Shown: positions 30,478 to 41,004 of the stretch, one piece after another | Numbering within the stretch: position 1 is the stretch's first letter | Layout: every line of letters begins with the position of its first letter | DNA from: Cerrena zonata | Lineage: Eukaryota > Basidiomycota > Agaricomycetes > Polyporales > Cerrenaceae | DNA: 64,000 bases | NCBI GenBank assembly: GCA_038087015.1 | Contig: JASBNA010000056.1 | Coordinates: forward strand, 186,001-250,000 | Direction: 5' to 3' | Position numbers and translations under genes: made by a program | Notes under the pieces: generated by a model | The model's input: the letters and a program-made list of their open reading frames with translations, nothing else | Databases searched by the model: none | Told to the model about the DNA's origin: nothing

Positions 30478-31268
30478 ATGTATAACGGAGTTGCTGAAAA
30501 TGTGCTCGGTACCATGGGTACCGTATTTTGGTGCATTCAATTGATACCCCAGATTGTTCATAATTATAAACGCAAAGACTGTGAAGGACTCCCACCCTCG
30601 ATGATGTTTCTATGGGCATTGAGTGGGATTCCATTTTCGATATATTTTGTTGGTACCGATGGATCCATACCCTTGAGAATACAACCACAGCTATTTACCT
30701 TATTCTGTACGATTTCCTGGAGTCAAACGTTGTATTATCCACCAGTCAGGCTTCCCAAATGGAGATTGGTTGCATACGTGGGGTCCTTCTTGGTGGTGGC
30801 CTTGGGCTTGGAGTTTGGATTTATCTTTTGGCTCCGTCCGGTATATCGTCACGGGACTCATTGGCCAATGTTGGTAGTTGGGATCGTTGCGTCGGTGTTA
30901 TTGGCCATTGGGTTATTACCTCCGTATTTCGAAATATGGAAAAGAAGAGGCCGTGTCTATGGAATCAACTTTTTCTTTTTATCGATGGACTCTGCTGGGG
31001 CCTTACTTTCAATGATTAGTATCATTGTTGGAACTATGGATATCATGAGTATGGTCTTGTATGCAATTGTTCTATTTCTAGAAATGGGTATCTTCTTTGT
31101 CAAATAGTTTGGTATCTTGCTGGAGGAAGACAAGTTATCAAAAAGGAGAAGGCTGAAAGGAAAGAAGCTAAAAACTTCAAGGAATTGGATCTGGTTAAAG
31201 TAGACAGTGACGAAAATACTACTTACGACCAAGCAGAAAAGGAGGAAACAAGTCCAAACCACGTTTGA
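30478..31268 (+). CDS. PQ-loop repeat membrane protein, one-base frameshift near the C-terminus
   Basis: From ATG 30478 the frame encodes seven hydrophobic segments. Two PQ-loop regions are visible: WCIQLIPQIVHNYKRKDCEG near the N-terminus and LLAIGLLPPYFEIWKRRGRV in the second half, where the canonical PQ reads PP. Members of this superfamily (Ypq/cystinosin-type) are vacuolar or Golgi amino-acid transporters or related proteins. The frame stops at 31107 inside the last membrane segment. In another frame a typical continuation (QIVWYLAGG, then a Lys/Glu-rich cytosolic tail) runs to a stop at 31268. One T missing from TTT at 31096-31098 explains this. I do not assign a yeast orthologue. Confidence 0.7.
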
Positions 31269-31708
31269 TTCTTGCTCATCCGCATGCTTGAGTAAGCGAT
31301 TCGACTGCTACTTTAAACATTTCAAATCCTTCAATTCGCTTCATGTTACTTTTTTTGTTTTTTCAACCACGGCATATTTCCGGTTATTTTCACAATTTTT
31401 TTGCTTTTTAAAGAAGAACTGGTTTCTTCATTGGCTTATACTATTTTATAAATTTCTACATAGACCTCTTAATATAATTTTCATGTCTTTTGCAATATAT
31501 TAATTACAATATCAAAGGATTGTGCTTTGCGTAGAAGGAAAAAAAAAAAAAAACACAGCAAAATCTACAGAAAACAAAAAACTAGCGCTTCAAAGTTTCT
31601 TGATATCAAAATCAAGTATAACTAGTATACTTTGTTGAATCATCGGTACGATTACTTGCTACTGACATATGAGACAAGCTCCGTCGACCCACTGATCACT
31701 CGCTGGAT
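31269..31708. other. Intergenic region, HIR3 promoter
   Basis: About 440 bp, AT-rich, with a T-rich block around 31350-31430 and a 15-base A-tract at about 31540-31554, roughly 155 bp upstream of the HIR3 ATG. No supported gene. Confidence 0.5.
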
Positions 31709-34700
31709 ATGTCATCATTTGCACCATTGAATCTCAATGAAGATTCCTCTTTCTCCAAGAAAGATCTCGAAGAAGAATATACTCGAGAACTTGCTATAGA
31801 ACAAGCCTTCAAATCTTTTGAAGAGGCATTGAAACTTCAAGATTCAGGATCCTTGAAATCGGCATATTTTACCTATAAAGAACTTTTCAAGCTCGAGGTT
31901 ATCTCAAATCACTACTTTGAAGAACGAGATTTCATCAAAGGCATTCAAAATGGGGGGTCCAATAATATAGCAGACGAGCTAAGTTTCTTATCTCCAAACG
32001 TAAAGACACTTCGTTATTTGGTATTCAGAAATAGAGGCTTCTTGTACTACGAGATCTTGAAATCGGGTCAAGATTTCATTAACGAAATATATCTAGATGA
32101 AAAAAATAAAAAATCTGAAATAGCTAGAAAGAGTAATGACGAGGAGGTCTCTGATATGGAGGAAGTCACTCTCAAAGACTTCTTCAAACAACTTTTTTAC
32201 GTCATGATTGATGATTTCATAATATGTCTCATTTACCAAGACGCTGATGAGAAACTACTAAATACAATATATGATATCTTCATCTACCTCGATATAAAGA
32301 AGCTAATTCGTTTTACTTTGGAATATACCTTGAGTGGAAAAAGCGAAAGTGATGATATTTTGGGATTACTACCGATCAATTCGAAAGCTTTGAAGAAGTA
32401 TCATCATTTGTTATCAAGGTTAAACGATTCATCAACTCCCTTTGATAAAAGTTATCTAGATAAAGAATTGAACTTTGTCAACAAAAGACTTTTCTTTTTA
32501 AAACCAATTAAGGATGAATTCTTGGAGCAAATTGAAAATATCAAGAAAAATAACGTGGTTGAGATTCCAATACGGGGAGCTTTAAATTGGGGATCTATCA
32601 TCGATGATATCAATGATTTTTTGAAGAAAAATCAAGATAAAGAAAAACTACATGATTTTTCCAAAGCTAAAATAAAGGATTTGGATCCTTACTACCTTAC
32701 AGAATCGTCTATTGAAAAAATTACCTTCAAAATTCCTGAAATCAAAAGTTTGGATGAAAATGATGAATTTTTCGATGCTCAAGAAGAAAATAATGAACTT
32801 AAGAAGGAAGACCCTATTGAGGAACCCGAAAATAAAGTTGAAATTATAGTCGACGCTGATGAAGATCGCAAAAATCCAAATAAACCTCAAGTTCAAAGAT
32901 CCTCTAAAAGATTGGCTAGAAATGACTCCATAACTGATGAAATACAAATTATTGAACTAACAAAGGATAGTTTTTTCAATACAAACACTTTTTTAAAAGA
33001 ATTGAATGAATATTTAAATCTTTTGGATGACAAAGAAGAACATTTGAAAGTCGGTGATATCACTGAAATTTATTTGAATAATGACCGTCTTGATGACGAG
33101 CTGGAGGAAGTTAGAAAAAATGCTCAAGAAAGCTTTGCAAATGTCAGTCCCTACATAAAAGATTTTCTTAAGATTATAAATAATTGGAATCCTCGAGTGT
33201 TTACTTCAGGGCTATTTGTCACTGAAAGTTCAGAATCACCTTCTGTAAGTGAAGATGAAAAGGTTAAACTATTGGAAGTTTTAAGTAATTTTGGGTCTAA
33301 GAAAGATACTTCCAAATCTGATGAAACAATACCTGAACTTTCAAACTATGAAAACCAAGACATAATTCTGAATTTATTGAAATCCATATCCGATTCTTCT
33401 TGCCATCTTGAAACTTGCAAGATGATTATCTTAGAACATCTTTTTGGGTGTCATTTATACAATTCGTCTTTGGATGTGACTAAGAGGGTTTGTCTTATCA
33501 GTGATACTATTTGGCCTAAAAAATTATATGAAAAAGTAAAAGAATGGCTTATCCAATCAGAAAACTTTTTAATGAATTATTGGAAAATCAACACTCCCAA
33601 CCCCAACAATGCATTAGAATGTTTTCCTTTCATGATTGGAATTTTCGAGGTTTTAGTGGATACTTATGTTGGCATTATTGATCAAGTTAATAATTTGATT
33701 GCTTCTCAAGGAAAAAAACCACAATCCAAGTCAACAAAAGCAAATTTAAGTAGCTTAACCACAGAAATGATTAAATTTAATGATAAGATAAATAAATGGA
33801 ATGAGTTAATTGAAAGTCAGATTTTCTCACTCTTACCACTAGATGAACTATGCAAAATTGATGGCTTGTCCTATTATATTAGATATAAATGGGCTTTGAT
33901 ATTCAAGGAAAAAGCACGAAATACTGCCTGGGAAGAAAATCGATACATTGCTATACAACTACAAGAATTGCTGACTCTTCTTAACCAATATGAAATGATG
34001 GACATTAGGATACCATTACCAAACTACGAAAATATTTGTGAAGTATCAATAGAATTGATTAATTACCAGTCAATAACTGCTTATGTTTTATCTATGTTCT
34101 CCAAAATTCTTTATACAAACGACACCGATGATGAAGCCATTCAAATATTAGAAAGTATCTTGATCTCGAAGTCAAATGAATCCTCAAAAAATGAGATAAA
34201 ATTGAATGGAAATAATCAAGATAAAATTTTGACAATGATTGAAGGTTCCGAAATTGAACTGGACTCTTTAAATTCTGTCAAAGCCTTCTTAGATAAATAT
34301 CCTATTGATATGAAACTTAATCTTTGGAATATTCTATTCCTGTATTATGATGAAAAGAAACAATTCCCCAAATTCCAATATGGATTCGAAAACAATTTAG
34401 AGTTTCTTTTAACATATTTAAGTAGCGAGACATACTTGGAAAATAAAGGATCGAGATATCCAATTCTACTCAAAGTCTTAGGCTCTTATGGTGACTACTT
34501 AAATTCTTACTTGACCCGTTTAGCCGATAACTCATGGCATCTTCCTAACTTAGATATCATTGGCTTGCATAAGACTTTGAAGAATCTTTTGAAGTTTTTC
34601 GAGATGCTATCCCTCTATTTTATTCATGAGGATGCATCTCGAATCACATCAAGTAAACTTTCAGTCAAGAGCAAATCTAGCAAAGCTTACAATAAGCTTT

Positions 34701-37308
34701 TTGATATTCATATTCAAACAATTTGTGTGTTCTCGATATATTTTAAAGAATACATCATGAAGACGCAAGAAATTAACCAATCGAAAACCAAAAACATCGA
34801 CGAAATAATTCACAATTTACTTTCATCATTCCATTATATGCTTGCTCTGATAAGCCTTTGCGATGGTGCCGATGGTTTATTCTTGAGACTATCGCAAGAG
34901 ATTTTATTGGGACTCAAGTGCTCTACAGAAAAGGAACTAATACAGCTTATTTCATGCCGTTTTCACTATAGTGTGAATATCGGATCATTTGCTCCTTTTG
35001 ATCACAAAACAAGCCAAACTGGTCAACTTGATTCAAATTCTACTGCCGACTTGGTCAGATTTATCCTACCATTATGTTTCAAGAAGAATCCACTATTATA
35101 TGCACCAAAAGCTGATATGAAGCTATTAATCGATGGATTATATGAGGTTGTTGGAGATCCTGATTTCGATTCGATGACTTTTTGACCGTTAAATAACGAA
35201 ACCTTCAAGTATTTTTTACAGTCCACTTCTATTACTCCAAAGTTTTTAAAAGAGGCATTTTATGGTTTAGTAAAGCTAGATTTCGACCCTCCGAAAAATA
35301 ATCTAAGTGTCGTACATGACGGGTTATACTACCTACAAGCACTACTAATATTCAATTCTTATAAGATTCGTAAAAAGTCGATGCAAAGCAGAGCTGTTGA
35401 ACTTGAACATATAATTCTGTTGCTAAAGAACGACTTAATATATTGTTCAAATAGAGTTGAAAGTTGGTTCCTCCTAGGGCAAGCTTATGGGTTTCTCGTT
35501 GAGGACGATTTAATTTGGACATCAGATAAGTTGACTATAGCAGATCGTAAAATCACAACTGCAAACCTTCAAAGAAAGTCTCTCATTTGTTACTTGATGG
35601 CTATAAATCAAGCTTCTAGTATAGGTGCGACGAATCCAGGTGCCAGTGCGACGATTAAACCAGTCATTGGCTTGCTTATGTCCTCTTTTGCTAAAGAAGC
35701 TTACAGTGCTGTTATGGAGCCGATGGCGATGCACGCATTCAAAGTTCAAGCAAACCCACGTTTCGTGAAAGGAGAGTTTGGTGCCTTATTCATTAATGTA
35801 TCTCCCGAAAGTCCAGTTAAAATGAATCTTGTTTTGAAAGTTATACAGCAGTCTCTTCATATTGCAATTAGAGCTAAGCCATTTGAATGGACTAACTACT
35901 ATTACTTGTCAAAGGTTCAAAGAAAATTAGATAAGCCTCATCAGCTTGTTATGGAGTCAATTCAAAGATCAGCAGAATTAGCTAAAAACCATACTAATGC
36001 ACCTGATCCGATTATTGAGCCACACTATAGAAGCTGTTCGTTAATTTACAAATATGTCAAGGCAGATAAGATGGACATCCCAACCGCACTCGCCTATATG
36101 GCGAAAGATAGTGTGATAGATGTTCCGTTGACAGAGAAGAAAAGGCAAAGCTTGATAAAAAAGAATTCTTCAAGTTGATGATAGCGTCATTAAAAAAGAT
36201 CATATCCTACGATAAAAAGAAGTGGCAACATAAACCTCGTTATAGATTAGCCAAAATCTTGTTTGAGGAATTTGATGACTTTGAAAATGCTAAAGAAGAA
36301 ATGTCTTCCATTGTTTCAGTCAAGTCTACTAGCAAAACTTTGGTTCTGATATGGAAACCAGAAAACGAAAGGCCCGGGATCCATTTCTTCTATACTTACC
36401 AATATTCCCTATTCTACATTATATTATTGAGTAAAGAGTTGAATTTGATCAGTCTCATACAAATGCTTCCCAAATTGCGTCGTTCAAACTCAACTATGGT
36501 CTCATTATATAATGCATGGGAAACATTATGTTCCACAATCTGCAAAATTATAAGAACGCTGCTTCAAGTTAAAGAATCTTTCACAGAAAATTTCCTCCAA
36601 TCCTTTTCGTACCAGTCATTTATTTTGAATTCTAAATCATTTGTTGAGTCGATGAAAGACGGTGGTATTCCTGACGCATTAAAGATCCATCTCTGCTTTC
36701 TTCACGCTATAAATGACATGAAAAAATTTAATAATGGTTTTGGACCGACTTCACTAATAGACGATACCATTGTTGCGATTTATGTTCGGATATACTTATA
36801 TTTCGATCATAAGATTGACAAAAATCCAGCTCAAGCTCCTGAAACTGAATCACCTAATGGAAAGATAAAAAAATTGGCCAAAAGAGATATATTTCCTTTT
36901 GCAAATGACATCCTTAATACTTTCAAAAAAGATATAGAGAATATATTAAAGGAAAATCCTGAGATTTATAATCAGTTTGTTAAGGAAGCCAATCAACTGA
37001 ACAAAATATTAGAAGAAGTGAAACCGAATGGCTCAGAAATACCTAGTACCAACAATGATTCGAAAACTGAGGAAGGTAACACACTTAATGGGCATAACCA
37101 AGAGTCAGCTTTAGATGTTCCTAAGCTTCCGGAGCCTGAAAGCAGCAATGATGGCTCACCAGCTAAGCACGTTGAAAAAACTGACAAATTGGATACCCCA
37201 ATCCCAATTTCTCCAGAAAAATCGGGTGAGAAGCATATCCTTGAAGATGCTGATTTACTGTCACCAAAAAGGCTCAAATCTAATAGAATTTCCGATTTGA
37301 TAGGCTAG
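31709..37308 (+). CDS. HIR3: HIR nucleosome-assembly complex subunit Hir3, interrupted by one in-frame stop and one frameshift
   Basis: Hir3 is the large TPR-like scaffold of the HIR complex (Hir1, Hir2, Hir3, Hpc2), which deposits H3-H4 and represses histone genes. The N-terminus has the family pattern (TRELAIEQAFKSFEEALKLQ, then SPNVKTLRYLVFRNRGF). Coding similarity runs through three open pieces: 31709-35185, then the same frame after a TGA at 35183-35185, then another frame from about 36140 to 37308. The second break is explained by one base missing near 36139-36143 (AAGAAAAGG). The last piece holds the conserved SLKKIISYDKKKW and YRLAKILFEEF. Total about 1866 codons, in the range of large yeast homologues (1648 in S. 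cerevisiae). The Ser/Glu-rich C-terminus ends with a basic motif. HIR3 is not essential in yeast, so real inactivation is possible. Confidence 0.85.
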
Positions 37309-37397
37309 TATAATTGATAATGCATTATATATATATTTATGTAAATATAAATCACGGTTTTCATGAATATACGAATATATTATAACCCGGGATACGG

Positions 37398-39227
37398 TTA
37401 GAAAGCGTTCCCTAGAGAATTGAGTCTAGATGCAACGACTTGTAACTCTTTTGTTAATGCAATTGAATCTAGTTGTTTTTCAACAAACTTTTCATCATCT
37501 AAACTTGGAACCCGAGGGCTGGTATCAAAATAAAGTATATCTTGATTACTATTGTCAGGTGTGACAGATAATATATCCTTAACTTTGCAAGCCTCAAGAA
37601 TTGAGTTTTTACAAGTAAATATTTGGTCCAAAGTATTTTTATGTATGTAGTTGAAGCCACCGGTGTCCACTAAATGTTTGACCGTCAAGACTTTCAAAAT
37701 CTGTACAATTTTATCAATTGTTTCCACATAGAAAATCTTGCCGGGATACCTTTGAGGATCTATGTTAGATATTGAATGTTGAAACTCATTTTCATTGGCA
37801 CCGTCTTCTGGGCGCAAAGCATGGTTTGAAACTATAACAGGAACGTCTAATCTATTTGACTTGAAGTGTTTGAGGAAATTCACCACAAGAGTAAGGTTTT
37901 CCTTATAGGAACCATAAACAATTATAGAGCTCAATGATTTGAACTTTATTCTATTATATTGTTTTTTCCTTGAAGGAACTTGAGGCTTTGTGGACAAAGG
38001 CTGATGTAATGAAGCCAAACTGCTTGAATGGGAGCCGGAATGGGAAGCAGAATTATCTAAGTCCCACGAGATACTTGATGATAATGACACAATCAAAAAC
38101 TGAACCTGATTGTTAAAGTGAGTATCAGGATTGGTTAAATCGTTTAAATTTTCAAGGTTCAATAAATAGAAAAGAATATACATAAGAGAAATTTCCTGAC
38201 GTTCGTTAAGAGATATCAAACGATCTTCTTCAAGTTGGCTCTCTACTTCTAACTTATTGGTAACTTCGGACTGTCTATAGAGGGAAGTTTTTAAATTTGG
38301 GAAACTGAATAGGATCTTAAAATAAAATTTAGCTCTATCTAGCTGAGTCTTTTTGATGACAGGGCCCTGTAAAGAAAGGGTCACCAAGTTAAATGATGTA
38401 AATTTATAAAAATCAATCAAAGTTGACAAATCAACCGTTGAGTTTTTGATTACTTCGAACGGGAACCGGTAATCAATCACAGGAGGATTATAAGTTTCAT
38501 CATCAAGAAATTTTTCAATAAGCTGAACTTCGCCTGCAATATATGAAACCTTTATGAGTTCAGTTAGTATAGGAAAAGCTTTATAAAGTAGTTTATTGCG
38601 TTTTGTAGAATCAGTATCATAAATATAATCATATAATTTATAAATCAAGTTTGAAAGGCACCCAATTGTGAAGGACCCGTTATCAATATATTGAGCATCT
38701 TCTGATTTATCAATGATAAGAACCTCTAGTGATTTGACCACCACACTGGCAAATTTATTAAAGACAAAGTTTGAAGCCTTACCAACTTCAAAAATCTTAG
38801 CAAAGCTCATATTCGATGAGCAAAAAGTATGGGTGAATTCACCCAAATCACCACAGAGTTTCCCTAGCTTCGTACCCGCTGCCTCAACAATTGAATTTCC
38901 ATTGATATCATACTGAAAGTTGTTGATCAATTGGCGGTCATAAAAAACCTTGTACTTGATCAAATGTTTGACCAATGATTCAAGAGAAAAGATCCAAACG
39001 TAAAGATTATTATCTAGCTGGTTTTTCTGAAGCAACCATGTGACTTCGTTATAGTAATCCTGTAGGTTATCTACTTTCTGGAAGAATTCTTCAGCCGTTA
39101 GGGTATCTCGAAGTTGGAGAGCTGATCTAACATCTGATTTAGCTTGATTTTCCTGAAGATGGTTGAGCAAATGAACTAACTGATCACCAGGAGCCAGATC
39201 TACTAGATCCGTTTCAATATCTGACAT
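37398..39227 (-). CDS. Unrecognised helical protein
   Basis: 609 codons, ATG at 39227. Not identified. The start is acidic (MSDIETDLVDLAPGDQLVHL). Residues 20-370 read as an all-helical array with no membrane segment. A Ser/His-rich linker (about residues 397-415) is followed by a C-terminal domain of alternating strands and helices (LSSIIVYGSYKENL, VPVIVSNHALRPED). It converges on HIR3, with about 90 bp between the two stops, and its frame has no interruption despite lesions in both flanking genes. No signal peptide, zinc-binding or nucleotide-binding motif is visible. No function proposed. Confidence 0.7.
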   Translation of the reverse strand: MSDIETDLVDLAPGDQLVHLLNHLQENQAKSDVRSALQLRDTLTAEEFFQKVDNLQDYYNEVTWLLQKNQLDNNLYVWIFSLESLVKHLIKYKVFYDRQLINNFQYDINGNSIVEAAGTKLGKLCGDLGEFTHTFCSSNMSFAKIFEVGKASNFVFNKFASVVVKSLEVLIIDKSEDAQYIDNGSFTIGCLSNLIYKLYDYIYDTDSTKRNKLLYKAFPILTELIKVSYIAGEVQLIEKFLDDETYNPPVIDYRFPFEVIKNSTVDLSTLIDFYKFTSFNLVTLSLQGPVIKKTQLDRAKFYFKILFSFPNLKTSLYRQSEVTNKLEVESQLEEDRLISLNERQEISLMYILFYLLNLENLNDLTNPDTHFNNQVQFLIVSLSSSISWDLDNSASHSGSHSSSLASLHQPLSTKPQVPSRKKQYNRIKFKSLSSIIVYGSYKENLTLVVNFLKHFKSNRLDVPVIVSNHALRPEDGANENEFQHSISNIDPQRYPGKIFYVETIDKIVQILKVLTVKHLVDTGGFNYIHKNTLDQIFTCKNSILEACKVKDILSVTPDNSNQDILYFDTSPRVPSLDDEKFVEKQLDSIALTKELQVVASRLNSLGNAF

Positions 39228-39407
39228 GACTAAAAGGCGTTAAGTTGAACTGGACTTTTATTTCAGGGTGTTCCTCCTTGACTGAGTACGCTCTATTCCT
39301 TTTGAGAAACGGATTTTTTTTTTTTATGATTAGCTTTTTCTACTTACTACTCACTATATCAAGGCCCGTGATATTAATGGGTCTATATACTTTACTCTAG
39401 TAACAGA

Positions 39408-40345
39408 TCATCTTGTAGGAAACGGCATTCTTCTATGGGTTCTGCTAACGATTTCTGCGTAGTTTGGTTCAGACTCTGGGGTAATATGTCCATGTCTGAT
39501 GAGAAAGTCAACCACTACTAAAGAGCAATTTGGCTTGAATTCACCTTGCATTATCTTCAGTAAGATCTCTTGCACGTCCATAAGAACAAAGGATTCAGCC
39601 TCTCCATCCACTGGTTTGGGCACCACTGATGTTTCGTCGTCAAAGGGCAAGTCGTAAATGTACTCGACTTCTGGCTGTGCAATTGAGCCTTCGCCCTGCT
39701 GCTGATAGATATACAGAAGAACCCCAGTTGGTTTAGCCCTGGGCTCTACAAACGCTGGTGGAAGACCTCCTTCCTCGTAGCATTCCTTAACCACGGTTTC
39801 CCATAACCCGTGGGGATATCCTAGTCCACCAGCAACGGTATTATCGAGCATTCCTGGGTAGGTTTGTTTTGTAGCTGATCTTCTCTGGACCCAAAGCTTT
39901 AATTTACCATTATTGGACTTTTCAGCAGGTACATATCCATTCAAGTGATTCCATAGGTGATCACACCCATGAGGATGGAAAATGCTCTTTCGACCTTCAA
40001 GTATGGCACCTGACTTGGATTATATATGGTGTATAGTTCGTTTCTCCAGCCTTTATTGACTGCAATATCAAACTCTGGGATTTTTCTGAACCGGCTGGCC
40101 ATATCGGCAAACACCGACTCTCTTTTCTCCAACGTGTCGAGACCTGGATCAATTGTGACCGTACGTGCTTCGTGATCTACTTTGAGTGCCAGTTCCTCTG
40201 CAAAATGGTGGGCAATTGATTTGGTGATGTATCCTATTTGCGTGATCTCATCGTGGGCTATCAAACTGTAATAATTCGAGTCTGGCACATAGGGGAACTT
40301 ATCCACCTTCCCAATGACCTCAAGTAATGACTCCTGCTGAACCAT
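39408..40345 (-). CDS. Nudix hydrolase with DUF4743-type N-terminal domain (YJR142W-like), one-base frameshift
   Basis: From ATG 40345 (MVQQESLLEVIGKVD); the upstream GTG-initiated extension is rejected. Relatives are the Nudix enzymes related to thiamine-pyrophosphokinase gene fusions (S. cerevisiae YJR142W, about 340 residues), proposed to hydrolyse damaged thiamine diphosphate forms. The N-terminal domain ends with VERAFSILMGVITYGI. The frame then stops, while a second frame continues with NGYVPAEKSN, LKLWVQRRSATKQTYPGML and a Nudix box ending in KECYEEGG. One missing base near 39947-39950 (coding-strand GGAATCAC) restores one reading of about 312 residues. The S. cerevisiae orthologue lies between those of IPA1 and PMT4, both found nearby here. 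Confidence 0.75.
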
Positions 40346-41004
40346 GGCTAGTACCGAGTTGTTCAAGTAGAAAACCAAGTAGTTCAAACTTGAAAAAAGA
40401 TATGCGCTAATACGAAGAAGGAAGTCTTTCTCAGAGGTGCCCTTCACGAAACATAAACACTGATGCTATGGGCATAGCTACGTTCTAGTAGTACCGTTAG
40501 CAGACCTGAAATTCAAAGCTGAATGGCTTTCTTGAGGTTTCGAATCTCCATTACGAAATGTAAATGGGTCCAATGGGCCGATGTCGAGACGCCTATTTGA
40601 AAAATTGACACAAGGGCCGCCGGCATCGACCGAGCTCCTGGGTCCACATCGACCGAGCTCTTGGGCCCGTCTCAGTCGAGCTCTTGGGCCCAGCGGTGCC
40701 AGCGGTGCCAGCGAAAGAAACGAAAAAAATCAGAAAAAAAAAGCGGAAAAAAACCAGAGATGAAATATTAGTTTGATATTAAGCTATCATTATAGAAGGA
40801 AGGAATAGAACCATCGGTGAATAAGAAAGCCTGGTGCTCATAAGAGATCTTTGTATTACAGGTGGACGCAAGAGAAGTTCTGGTTTTGCTGAGATTGCCT
40901 AACTAATCTAGTGAGTTCTTGAAGATAGTCGGAACATTTCTCAACCATTTCGTGATTCACAAGGACGGTTGCAACGATTTAAGTAGGCTGAGATTGAAGA
41001 AGAC
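40346..41004. other. Intergenic region with a GC-rich repeat
   Basis: About 660 bp between the divergently transcribed Nudix and TSC1 genes. It contains the GC-rich 23-bp tandem repeat at 40624-40692 and a purine-rich AAAAAATCAGAAAAAAAAAG stretch after it. A short plus frame through the repeat (40581-40763) has no sign of being a gene. Confidence 0.5.
40624..40692. repeat. GC-rich 23-bp tandem repeat, three units
   Basis: Three consecutive 23-mers share the core TCGAGCTC or CCGAGCTC followed by (C/T)TGGG(C/T)CC. The first starts CATCGACCGAGCTCCTGGG at 40624, the next at 40647 and the third at 40670. Two GCGGTGCCA 9-mers follow at 40693-40710. Composition contrasts sharply with the AT-rich surroundings. 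Confidence 0.85.

Noticed and set aside
40525..40550. GAGGTTTCGAATCTCC resembling a tRNA T-arm
   Set aside because: Only a 3-bp stem and no A box or acceptor stem.
40581..40763. Short plus-strand frame through the GC-rich repeat
   Set aside because: Its composition follows the tandem repeat and an A-rich tract; no homology or promoter evidence.
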